Source: Solea solea
Taxonomy: Eukaryota; Chordata; Actinopteri; Pleuronectiformes; Soleidae
Reading direction: 5' to 3'
Assembly: GCF_958295425.1 (NCBI RefSeq)
Contig: NC_081144.1
Coordinates: 2,770,501 to 2,834,500, forward strand
DNA length: 64,000 nt
The notes below the pieces were generated by a model. The model saw only the letters and a list, made by a program, of their open reading frames with translations. It ran no database searches and had not been told where the DNA came from. Position 1 is the first letter of the stretch. Each line of letters starts with the position of its first letter. Below, piece after piece: positions 38,341 through 50,004 of the stretch. A program made the translations under genes and the position numbers.

Positions 38341-38670
38341 CAGAAGGAGGCGATATTGCGGTAACTGCCAGCAAGCACCAGGACTGGCCGCTAGGGGGGA
38401 GTGACGCGACACAAAACTGCACAGCTGTTGTAAAAAAAAGATCTCAGAAGAAGAAGTCGACCGTGCCAGAAGCAAAGGAGGAAGGAAGGGGAACACTGAT
38501 ACTAGGCCGCGACCTGACACTGCCGAAAGAAACGTTACATAACTTCGACTTTTTTATTTATTTAATCCTAGGATTGTTCAATCTTCTGACACGACTACGC
38601 TGAAAAGAGTCTCCGCGGCGCCTCCTCGGTGGTATTTTGACTAGGGAACGGGATTTCATCCATTTCACAC
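38341..38670 (+). promoter_or_regulatory. rbm39 promoter and non-coding first exon
   Basis: The stretch is richer in CpG than its surroundings (for example CCGCGGCGCCTCCTCGG near 38,613) and has no TATA box. A good donor (CACACG/GTAACT) at 38,670/38,671 fits the end of a 5' UTR exon, joined to the coding exon whose acceptor is at 40,383. The exact transcription start is not visible. This is inferred from splice signals and gene structure. Confidence 0.6.
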
Positions 38671-40390
38671 GGTAACTACGATGTTTGCTAATGTTGCTAG
38701 CTCGTTGCCGCCATATTGGCACTTAGCTGTTAGATTAGCACCCGTTTGCCAAGTCAACGCTGTTTATGTTTGTGTACACGATTGTGGATGAATTTTGGTT
38801 ACATTAACGGTTCCCTGGTTTACAGGTGTATTAGTTGTTGTATTGTGAATTGAGTCAAATGCGGTAGTTGAGGAGTGCGATGAGTCAATGCTGTAAGCTA
38901 ACGGTGAAATGACCGTATTTAGCTATTAGCCGAGCGTCGAGTGCAACGCATGTTTACCCCATTTATACACCGTACGACAATAACGCGATGGACTTTAAAG
39001 TCGGTTTAAATTGTTATATTATGTTAATTATTTACATTTTTTACACTTGGTGATTTTGATGTGTTCAGGTTGATTTTAAACCACTCAATTTTTTTTTTTA
39101 CCAAGGAAGTTATTTACATGAGTTCCATGTGGTTCGAACGACGGCACTGTACTCTATATTAAGAACACCCTACTGACCCTACTGGTCAGTAGTTAATCAT
39201 TAAACGTTAAATACATAACACATGTTATTTAAACGTCTAGATGAAGCACATTTTTTAATTGTTTCTGCGTCAGATATATGCACAACATATGTAAATGTCG
39301 AGTAAGGATGTACCCAGGAAGTCGAATTAAAATGAGAAGCTGGGACGTTTTCCAAGTATGTAAAATGTATAATTAATCGACACATTATTAAAAATAACAG
39401 GGCTGTAACTTTATCCAAATGACTCAATAACAATGTGCTGGTGATGTATTGTCATTACTTTGAGGCTCTGTAATTTAACCTTTTCTCTTGGGAACAGAGC
39501 CAGTGATGGCGTTTTGACTTAAATATTTGCCGTGCCTGGATCTTGTACTTCGGCTCCAGTGTGTTCTAGTACTAACCATCTGAATCCTTTGTAGTACACT
39601 ACATTAAATGGCTGCACATATTTGACTATACATTAACAGATAATACGTTGCAACTCTAGCCTATGTTTTAATTTTATGAGTTGTACAAACTACCTCATAT
39701 TCATGCTGTTATTGCTTGAAGATGTAGGTAACTCCCGAATGGTTTTGCAGTCAACACTCTTGTTTTATCCATCGGGTTAAATGCTTTTAAATATATTTTA
39801 ATTTTTCCAGGTTACTCGTTAACTCTGAACTAATCTTGTCAAGCCTTTACGTTAATGGATGCAATTTCCCTTGTATGTTAATTTTGATAATGCAGGAAGT
39901 GCAAAATATGTCAATTCATAACTAACAAGTATTAGCTAGTACTCGTTTGGTCTGTAACATGTCAGAAAATGTTGATAAAAGTTGTTCAGTGTTTACCAAA
40001 CCTGGAAATAATGATATTCTAAAATGTCTTTTCTCCGCAGTTCAAAATTGTTCAGTTGTAATGATTTCTTTGTTATATCAAGAAACCAGAATCAGAAGCT
40101 GAATAATCAGAACACTTGTTTTCATTATTGAAAACTGATTGAAAGATTCTCAAAATAGTTGAAGATTAATCAAGTAGTTATTGTAATCACAACGTCCTTA
40201 ATTCAAACACCCGTTTACACAAATGCAATTTTATGTAATGAACTCATTAATTAGCAAGAGTAGATGGTAACATGTGAAAGAAAGCATGTGACCAGCTCCA
40301 TTTAAGCTCATTATCCATTTTCTCGCTTCAGTGGGATTACTTGCCTTTCTTGTATGGTAATCACTGTTGCCTCCTTTTCACAGGGTCATC

Positions 40391-43300
40391 ATGGCTGATG
40401 ATTTTGACGTTGAGGCCATGCTGGAGGCTCCATACAGAAAGGTGGGTTCAGCATTACAGAGATGAGGCCTGTTTCACTGTTATGCTTTACTCTTTGAGTC
40501 CTATTTAATAGTTGCTACTGTGTCAAAGTTTACTTGAATGTTGTGTGGTGTGTGATTGAGTTTTTAAAACGCAATACAGAATTATAAATAAATCCACATC
40601 TATCTCTCTTTATAGACTTCCCTAATGATATCTCACCTCTACTCCCATGAATTCATCTTTGATTCCACTGTGAACTGTGAAAAAAAGGAAGGTAGTTATT
40701 GTGCATATACTGATGTACTGTGGTTCACCTTAGGACTAAAAGAGATTCAACCTAGAACATCCAGCCCCTATTCGGTTGCAAAAAGGTGAATGCCAGTGGT
40801 TGATAAGCCCATCCTTACCTGTCCAGCAAAGGAGGCGGTATTCAAATTTACAATGTGCATGATTTTTTCACTGTCTCTTCATGTGCAGTTATTTACAGGT
40901 TTAAAAGTTTGCTCAAAAAAAACAACTGGTTGTTCTGTGACCTTCAAAGAATTCAACTCTAAATCTTGCTCTAAAAAGTTTACTGTATTGCGTTTGTCAG
41001 ACTGATGCTGTTTTAATTTTCAAAAGCAGTAGTTTGACAATAATATGTTTGACAATGTAGATTAATGCTGATTTTTCTCTAATCGTGTATTCAAGGCATG
41101 TTATGATTTGGTGGCTAAAACAGGTAAATAATATTCCCTTGCTTGTAAATATGAATACTGCCTCTTTGCCTTAGCCAACTGTAATGTAAATCAGCATCTT
41201 GATTATTATTTTGCATGCTACACAACACCACAGTTATTGATATATTACTAGAATTACTTTAAAATAGAAGTATCTTAACATTGTATTATTAAGTCAGTAA
41301 CATTTCAGTAGTTAATAACTCTTAAGTCACAAGGTTATTATTTGATGATTCAAACAAAGTATAATGGTAGTTTAACAAGTGGCTGAATTTATGGATTTTT
41401 ATTCTTTTTTTTTTATTTATTCATTTATTTTCTTGGGCGTCAATATTACTAAGAAGTGTGAATCCCTGTTTGCTTCAGGGCAAGATGTGTGACAGAGGTG
41501 GCATCGAGCTCTTACAGTCCAAGAACGAAAATGGGTGAAGATCACTGGACTGACATCAACCTCACAGGAACTCTTTTAGTGGCCGTGGGCCATACGTGGT
41601 CACGTGATTAGGCAAATAGTGGCATTGGTACAGTCTACGAGAAGGGGCATGGTGGAGATGACCTGACAATTGTCAAAGCTTCCTGAACTCAGCTAAAATG
41701 TTGGACACCCTCCCTTATCTTTTCTTTGTTGCATAAAGTGCTAAGCAGCCTTGTTTAGAAAAAAACAGGACTGGGATGGGAAGATAATGGGGTGGTGGAA
41801 GGACACTGTCCAGAAATGACAGTAAGAAGTTTGAAGTATTATTATTATTAATTAAATATATTCTGCATTTTCTCTTGTCTCACCCCACCCCCTTTACCTT
41901 GACGACTTGAAATGTTTCATCTACGTCCTCATGATGTTCTTCTATCAACCTTGCTTAGGATGAGAACAAGTCCTCTCATGCTAATGGACATGAAGACCAG
42001 AACAAGAAGTAAGTTTTGCACACGTGTTGTGCTCATTTTGTTTCACAGACACACTCAAATATCCATTTGATGTAAATGTGTTTGCGTGCACCACGGTTGC
42101 ATGTTTTAAACGTGTTTGTTTTAAAGGAAAAGGAGGAGTCGAAGCAAGAGCCGGAGCCCTGGCTCAAAGAAGAGAAGAAGCAGAAGCAAAGACAAAAAGA
42201 AGGGCAAGAAGAGGAGTAGGAGCCGGGAAAAAAAACGAAGCCGCAGCAGAGAGCGCCATCGCAGCCGCTCCCGCAGCAAGGAGAGATCTGGGCGGTACAG
42301 AGCCCGAAAAAGCCCGGTGTATGTGCGCTTTTCAACTCGATAGTGACAGTCTAGTGTCGTGCTTATCAGGACAGTCTGTAAACTCTAACACAGTCCGTTT
42401 AAACTTCTAAACAAATAATTATATAAATAAATATAAATAATTTGACAGCATTTTCAGACCCATGCATAAACTGTTACAGCTATTGGAATGCTGTCTTGAC
42501 ATTAACACCACTGAAAATCAGCAAGTAGAGTCTAAAAATAGAGCATCTTAGAACATCTCGTCACCTGAGCTGACATAAGTTCTGGATAGAACGATGAATA
42601 GATGATCAGATGCAAATAATTTAAGGTTTCAGATGTTTGAAAAGGTCACATGTACCATTTTCTGTGTGCTGCAGTGATTTTTATTAACTACTTTTCTCCT
42701 TTACAAAATCAAGAAACTGTCTAATAAGTCCATGTAAAAGTAAGTTTCCACAGCAGCGTGGAATTTCTTTATAATAAATGGCCAAGAACGATTAACTTGG
42801 ATCACTCTTGTATATAAATAGATTAGTTAAATAAACTTTTCGGTGGAGCCAGTTTTATCTTTCGCAGTTAATCCTGTTGCAGTACACGTCAGAGTTTAAT
42901 TGGATTAAGTTAATTCATTTTTTTGTTGCACGTTGGTCACAGAAATCATTTTTCTGCTTTCTTCTTTCAGCCGGAAACGTTCCAAAAGTCGGAGTCCCTT
43001 CAAAGGAAAGGAGAGGAGTCCCATCAGGTTGGTTTTTACGAGCGCATGATGTTTTCAAATACTTTCAAATCAGATTGACACAGCAAAGATTCCTCTTTGT
43101 TAAATATGATAAGGAAACAAACTGAAGCAAATATTCATTGTTTGCTTCATTATATTCTTGTAATATATGTAATATGTTCTATAGCGTCTGTTTGCTATGT
43201 TTTATTTCACACGTGTAGTTTGCTTTTCTTATATTTAAGTTTTATAAAGGGTAAATGCTAAATGCCAGAAACCATGCAGTTGATACACAATTTCCCACAT

Positions 43301-45607
43301 CTATCTATTTTAGGGTTTTACTTAACAGCAGTCATGTGGTGCAATATGAGGATGCTGTTTGTCACCGGGTGTGCCAGCAAAGCTTCTTGAAACATTGTTT
43401 GCGTTGGTGCAGTTAGAACTTTATAAACGACTGTTGACATGTAGCATGTTCAAACTCATTGTGACGAGCAACAGACGTGTTTACAAATGAGGGCGCTTAT
43501 GTTGTGACGACAGCGCACCAAGATGGAAAATAAAAGTCAACTGTTTCAGATGCAGCGAGCGCTATTTTAGGGGCGATTTTGAGGCAGGTCGTTGTACACT
43601 TGAGGTAATGTTTTTGAGTATATCAAACTGGCCCACTCAAGTCAACATTGAATCTTCCATCATCCTGACAGTGTTATTTTATTCAGTGAGGCAGCTGTAG
43701 CTTCAGTCTTATGTTCCACATTTTCAAGATAATCAAAGCACAGATGGCAGTTTGTGCTATTTAATGTTTTAGAAGCCTTGTTTTATTTATAACGAGTTGT
43801 GTTTTGGGTTTTTTTTTTTTTTTTTTTTTTAGACAACCAATTGACAATCTAACCCCAGAGGAGAGGGATGCCCGCACAGTCTTCTGCATGCAGCTTGCTG
43901 CCAGAATCAGAGCTCGGGACCTGGAAGATTTCTTCTCAGCTGTTGGAAAGGTCCGTTAATATCCTTGTTGATATTTTTATTTCATATCATGTTGAAATTC
44001 TATTTTAAATAATCACTGTGTGTCTCTGAAGGTCAGAGACGTGAGAATCATCTCAGACAGAAACTCGAGGAGGTCAAAAGGTATCGCTTACATCGAGTTT
44101 GTGGAGGCGTCCTCTGTGCCGCTGGCGATTGGCCTGACGGGCCAGAGGCTTTTAGGCGTCCCCATCATCGTCCAGGCCTCTCAGGTCAGTGTCTTCACCT
44201 CGATTGTTGGCATAATCACAAAAATATGAAATGGTAGATATACTGAATTAACACACACTGTGTTTTCTAACTCCAGGCTGAGAAAAACAGAGCTGCAGCT
44301 GCTGCTAATAATCTACAGAAGGGCAGCTCGGGTCCGATGCGACTATACGTGGGCTCACTACATTTCAACATTACTGAGGAAATGCTTCGTGGGATCTTTG
44401 AGCCTTTTGGAAAGGTTTGAAAGAGTTTTACTAATGATGTGAATTTGATCTTTTTGTACAGACACATTGATAAACATCTTAAACTACTGCTTGTTTTTCA
44501 CAGATTGAGGGAATCCAGCTGATGATGGACAGTGAGACCGGCCGATCCAAAGGATACGGCTTCATTTCGGTAACCAAAGCCTCAACGATGTCTTGAAAGT
44601 GTTGTCGTGTTTGAAGGTCGTTTGATCCTAAACATTTTTTCCCCACCATTGAAGTTTGCAGATGCAGAATGTGCAAAGAAGGCCTTGGAGCAACTGAACG
44701 GCTTTGAGTTGGCCGGACGTCCGATGAAGGTCGGTCATGTGACGGAGCGCTCGGACTCGTCAACGGCCAGCTCGTTTCTGGACAACGACGAGTTGGAGCG
44801 GACCGGCATCGACCTCGGAACCACGGGCCGCTTACAGCTCATGGCTCGACTAGCTGAAGGTTTGTCGTGACGCATGTTTTTAACGTAATTTACTTTAAAC
44901 TGAGTGAACACATAGACACTTAAACTTCACTGTTAGATATTCAAAGCTTGCTTCTCACTACTCTGTTCACTAACACCTTTGGTGAGGTGGTTGCTGTTAT
45001 TCATCAACAAACAGCCTGAGCTCAAAAGCAACAAGGACTGCCTCTTTGTGGAGTTCTGGCTCCTGATTTGATAAAGTGTTGAGATGCTGGAAAAGTTTCT
45101 CCTAAATTGACTATAAAAGAGACTCATGACACGTATTTCACCAGACTTTGCTTCCGTAGACTGAAGCCAACTGAATGTTTGTTTGTTGTGAATTTAGATA
45201 CAGGTGCGATTCGACCAAATTGTCATTTTACACAAGATAATTATCTTTGCTGATATCTTTTCATGGTAAGTGTAGTAGTTTTTATTCAATTAGATCCAAG
45301 ATCTTTAAATGTTTCTGGGCACAGCAGCCATTTCGACACGTTTAAGGCTCGGTTCAGTTCTTGGTTAGTCAGGAAAGTGAAAGACCACACACCATGACAC
45401 TGAGGAAGTTTAATGGAACTAATCAAATCAATGATGACTGACTGGGACCTGTCAAAAAGGCCCATTCACTAAACTAAATTAATGGGACTTTGTTTATTAA
45501 AATGCAAATTATGTACATGACATTTATACACAGTATTATACAAGGCAATCGTGTTCATTCTCGATTTCTTTGTAAAATAGCTACACAAACTCCTTGCACA
45601 GAGGCTA

Positions 45608-45649
<42 letters not shown>

Positions 45650-47675
45650 GGGTTGTGTTTTGTAAAATCAAGTTTTCTCTTCTGTGTGACCACAGGAACT
45701 GGTCTGAAGATTCCTCCTGCTGCTCAGCAGGCGCTGCAGATGACCGGCTCCATACCTTTTGGAAACATCTCTGCTCCACCATGTAAGCGTTTGAAGACCG
45801 GGGGAAACCTACTTTACATGTTCCTTTGTCTTTTAATTGGAGAAATCTAGAGACAAACAATTCCTCTTTGTTTTTCAGCTGTTTCAACTCCAGCTCCAAG
45901 CCAAGCCTTGAACCTCCCATCACAGCCTCTGGCCACACACTGTCTGCAGCTGTCCAACCTGTTCAATCCACAAGCGTAAGGACGTTATTGTGATTTACAT
46001 GTGCTTGTCTTTTCTTTTTAATGCATAATGTAGGTCTGCAACTAATGATGGTCTTTATTATCAATTATGTTGTTTGATACAAAGTTTTTCAGTTTACGGC
46101 CACAGGAACTGAATTGATTTTGAAAATTATAGTATTCAGTCAAATGTTGGAGACAAAAACTTGATTTAAGCTTCAAAAGTAATTTAAACCTCAACGTCTT
46201 TGTCTTACTATATTAAAAAAAAAAAGAAGAGTCAGTTTAAACCTTGCTTTTGAAATTCATCCCCTTTGTTTCAGGAATCATAAGTGAATAGTTATTGGTT
46301 GTCAGTGGCAACAGGGTCAATGACATGACTTTGTCTTGCAGGGAAAATGATCCGAGCTGGGCCATTGAGATCCAAGATGATGTGATCGAGGAGTGCAACA
46401 AACACGGAGGAATAGTTCACATTTACGTGGATAAGAACTCTGCTCAAGTAAGTTTGAAATTGAAATCACAAAAACAAGGTCCACGTCATTTTAAGTGTCC
46501 CAGTGTTTGAAACACCGTAAATAAGTTAATAATCATGAGGCCGCATGGCATCTTACATTAGTGCGTTAGTAGCAAATCTGTATTCCTTCATAAGCATCAG
46601 ATTCTTCGTAAGTGAATTAAAGACTTTACAGAGGGAGAACAGGGCTGTTATTTTGCATCAACAATCGTCTTAAAAGTAAAGCTACAAATCACTGTGTGAA
46701 TGTTAAACTTGTTAAAAATGTTCTTCAGTGTTAGAACATTCATCAAACTTGTTTTGTTCGTTCAGCTGTTGAAGTTATACTTCTCCAGTACAAATGATTT
46801 GACTGAAACACTTAAAAAATTACCTTTTTATGTAACATCTGTTTTCATGTGAACTGTGTTTGTTCCTACATTAGGCCTTGTGGTTTTTTTGTCTAGTTCT
46901 GAAATGATTCATAATTCTGGTCTTATGAATTTGAAGTGAAATAGATTAAATTCTATTTTTGATTTGATTCAAATTAATATTTATTTTTGTGTTTGATTAT
47001 GAAAGATTTTTACTGAAGTAATGCTCTAAATTGTCCAATATTTGGCTCTCTAATCCATGCATTAATGTTAATCATACACGTGAATGAACACAGTTACTGC
47101 AAATATCCTGCCCATAAACAGACATTTTAAAGTAACTACTTTGTCCAGCAGGGGGTGTTGTGAGCACAGCTTGGCCTGCATGTCTGTCCTCTTTACTCCT
47201 CAGAAGACCGATAAGTTATTTTGAGATGAAAAACTAAATCGTCCTCCCAAGTGGACAATCACAACACCAAGTCTCGTAATATTTGTGCAGAGGATACAAG
47301 AAATAGCATAAATCATTTTAATGAATCGAAATTGGATCTTAGAAGTGAATCTGAGTTTGAAAATCTTTGTTTGTAACCATGGCGATCTCTTGTTCACACA
47401 GGGTAATGTTTATGTGAAGTGTCCCTCTATACCTGCAGCCATGGCTACTGTCAATGCACTTCATGGACGCTGGTTTGCAGGTAGGTGACGACGCCATCCA
47501 TGTGGTTTTGAATCCAACATAAAATAATCAAAATCTGTTATAAAGCGTGTGTGTGTGTCCTTGTTTCCTGACAGGCAAAATGATAACCGCTGCCTACGTT
47601 CCCTTACCCACCTACCACAACCTTTTCCCCGACTCCGTTACAGCGAAGCAACTTCTAATGCCGGCGCGTCGATAG
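40391..47675 (+). CDS. rbm39: RNA-binding protein 39 (CAPER-alpha)
   Basis: Nuclear SR-related splicing factor and transcription coactivator. Coding exons: 40391-40441, 41959-42008, 42127-42318, 42971-43027, 43833-43950, 44032-44184, 44277-44414, 44504-44569, 44655-44859, 45696-45782, 45879-45975, 46342-46447, 47402-47480, 47575-47675. Phases join to 499 residues, starting MADDFDVEAMLEAPYRK and ending LLMPARR; human is about 530. The order is an Arg/Ser-rich N-terminus (about 30-115), RRM1 (about 130-206, SKGIAYIEF), RRM2 (about 228-305, SKGYGFIS), a linker, then a C-terminal UHM with the HGRWF Arg-x-Phe motif. For the exon ending 42,318 I used donor GTATGT because GT two bases earlier would break the SR frame. 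It lacks the human segment between the RS and RRM1 regions and has a shorter linker before the UHM. Confidence 0.95.
41479..41821 (+). other. rbm39: Candidate poison (cassette) exon of rbm39
   Basis: Inside the first coding intron an acceptor (TGCTTCAG) precedes a stretch which, read in frame from the previous exon, gives 19 codons and then TGA at 41,536-41,538. Possible donors are GTGAAG after 41,534 or the stronger GTAAGA after 41,821. Inclusion would truncate the protein after 36 residues and expose the mRNA to nonsense-mediated decay, as known for many SR-type splicing factors. Not proven; inferred from splice signals and sequence complexity above the surrounding intron. Confidence 0.45.
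45608..45649. repeat. (ATT)n microsatellite in rbm39 intron
   Basis: Fourteen uninterrupted ATT triplets, located about 45 bp before the acceptor of the exon at 45,696. Confidence 0.95.
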
Positions 47676-48083
47676 TGAGACGTGACGTGATGGAAGGTGG
47701 TGTAAATACATTGGTTTGCATTCATGGAGCTGTCATTGAAAACAGACACATTAAAATTAGTTGGCTGTGCGTTATTATAAAACCTCACAAGTTCAACAGT
47801 GAAAAAATTAGCAAGGATTCTTTTGTTTTTTTCTTTTTAGTTGCTCTTCAAAGTTTGTGGGTTTGTGTTGTAAACTATCACAGCAGTAATCTGCAGGTAT
47901 CTATTGGTCTGTATGTTTTTAAATATTACTGTCATCTGCTTGTTTAAATCCAGTTTTAGATTTAAAAATTGCAGAGTCTCATGTGTTGGGTTAAATAGGC
48001 CTTAAATGCCAAAAGTATATTGTCAACAATAATCCTTTGTACCTTTTTACAGCCATTATTTCATTTTTTGTATGAAGGCTCCC

Positions 48084-48089
48084 AATAAA
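48084..48089 (+). terminator. rbm39 polyadenylation signal
   Basis: AATAAA about 410 bases after the rbm39 stop, followed within 25-70 bases by T-rich and GT-containing sequence. It is the best candidate for the 3' end of the gene. Confidence 0.65.
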
Positions 48090-48612
48090 CTTTGGCAAAT
48101 TTGACGTTTCATTCTACATTTGTGTCCTTTTTTTGAGAGTTTGTCAATCGCAAGGTCAAATAAAAACTTTGATTAAAAAAGACATTTTTTGCAATAAATG
48201 TCTGTTAAAACAAGGCAATCGGAGATGGCCGACTTCACCCCTTTCACGCAAAAAGTATGTCTGGCTCCAGATCAGAAGGTTGTGTTTCAAATTTTAACAA
48301 TCTTGTAGGGACACAGAAGCTGCTGCCTCATTAGGTACATTTCTGGAACAAAGGGTAATACTGTCAAAAGACAGCAGTGTATCAAAAATCCTTGTTAGTG
48401 AAGTAAAATCGTTGATTTTCTCTATGGAGAAAGTCTACTTGACCGGTGAGAAAAAGGCACATAACATACTGTAGACTTTGGCCAAAGACTAACTTAATGT
48501 CATCTATACCTGTAACTTGTGTTTTTAATTCGGTCCCTGCTGGCAGCCATATTCTCCATGAGAGCGAAGCATTGCCAATTCTGTCCGTACCTCATAAAAC
48601 CAGTTTAGAGTA

Positions 48613-49411
48613 CAGTGGGTTGCATAAATATCTGCACCCCTTTAACTTTTCAACATTTTGCCATGCTAGGACCAGAAACAAATGTATTCAATTGAAATTT
48701 TATGTGAAAGACACACACGGTAACAATCGTGAAGTGAAATTAAATTTATTCATTTATTAATTTTTTTTTAAGAATGGCTTTCTTCCAGCCACTCTTCCAT
48801 AAATGCCAGATTTGTGCAGTGTATGACCAATAGTTGACCTGTGGACAGGTTCCCCCACCTGAGCTGTGGCTCTCTGCAGTTCATCCAAGGTCATCATGGG
48901 CTTCTTGGTTACAGCTCTGATCAGTCCTCTCCTTGTTCAGCCAGTATGTTTAGTAGGACAGCCCTCTCTTGGTAGGTTTGCAGTGATGCCATACTCTTTC
49001 CATTTCCAAGCTTTGGAAATCTTATAGCCTAAACCAGCTTTATACTTATCCCGGACCTGTCTGGTGTGTTCGTTGGACTTCATGATGCTGTCTGCTCCCC
49101 AATATTCTCTTAACAGACCTCTGAGAGTCATTAGGTCAACATGCGATCATTCAGAAATCATCAGGCAACTTCTGAAGGCAATTGGTTGCACAGAGGAAAG
49201 GGGGTAGATACTTTTGCAAACCCCACTTTTCAGTTTTTTATTCATAGAAAAAGTTCAAAATCATGTATCAATTTCATTTCACTTCATGATGGTGTGTTCC
49301 TTAATGTGTGTCTTTCACATGAAATTTCAATTAAATATATTTATGTTTGTGGTCCCAGCATGGCAAAATGTCAAAAAGTTGAAGGGGTGCAGATATTTAC
49401 GGAACCCACTG
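48613..49411 (-). mobile_element. Internally deleted Tc1-like transposon
   Basis: Terminal inverted repeats of more than 100 bp begin CAGTGGGTT at both ends (left tip at 48,613, right tip at 49,411) and are flanked by TA dinucleotides at 48,611-48,612 and 49,412-49,413, the Tc1/mariner target duplication. On the minus strand 48,780-49,085 encodes a remnant of the transposase N-terminal DNA-binding region: phrases like HTRQVRDKYKAGLGYK and KWKEYGITANLPREG, then LDELQRATAQVG in a shifted frame. The catalytic domain is missing, so the copy is not autonomous. Confidence 0.9.
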
Positions 49412-49413
49412 TA

Positions 49414-50004
49414 GATGTCAACATGTGTTTAACAAAATGACAAAAAAAGACGGATTTAATGCATATACTGTAGACTTTTATCTGCTAACAAAAGATATAG
49501 CAACAACAAAATGTAATAATTTCACAAATCTCTTCAGCCTTAATTTAAGTCACACATCACATTTCTCTTCTTAACTTTTTTGTTCCTCAGAGTTGTTTAA
49601 ATCTGGAAAAAAAAATGACATGGGTTAAGTGACATTTTACCCTCCTGCGACACAATAGAACAATAGAATTGAGCGCTCAAAAGGTAATGAATAGAGCTGT
49701 CAATCTTTTAGTAATATTTTCTCGTGCAAAATGTTGACTTATTATGGCTGTATTTCAACAGAACATGTGCAGCTGCTCTGCTTTTAGGTCAGCGACTACA
49801 CTGAGGAAGCAGCTCTATCGTAGTTACCCTCTGTAAGTCTGTCACTTAGTTTTCACATGTCTCATTTTGCCCACAAAAATGACTAGCCTTCAGTGATTAC
49901 TTTTTGTTACACACAGCAAAGATAATATTCACATTTTCAGAAGCTAGAAAAATCTAATAAATTATCAAAATAGTTGACAATGGTGAGGGTAATTGTCTCA
50001 AACC
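49414..50004. other. Stretch between Tc1 remnant and satellite
   Basis: No gene seen. The last part (about 49,930-49,985) has the phrase 'aaattatcaaaatagttgac' of a common interspersed repeat, so the satellite begins right at the edge of an older mobile-element fragment. Confidence 0.5.

Noticed and set aside
42309..42316. Donor GTGTAT after 42,316 for the rbm39 RS exon
   Set aside because: It would put the next exon out of frame; the GTATGT donor after 42,318 restores the SPVRKRSKSRSPF reading.
42024..42410. 128-codon open frame over the rbm39 RS exon
   Set aside because: It is in the wrong frame; the frame that joins neighbouring exons gives the expected Arg/Ser-rich sequence.
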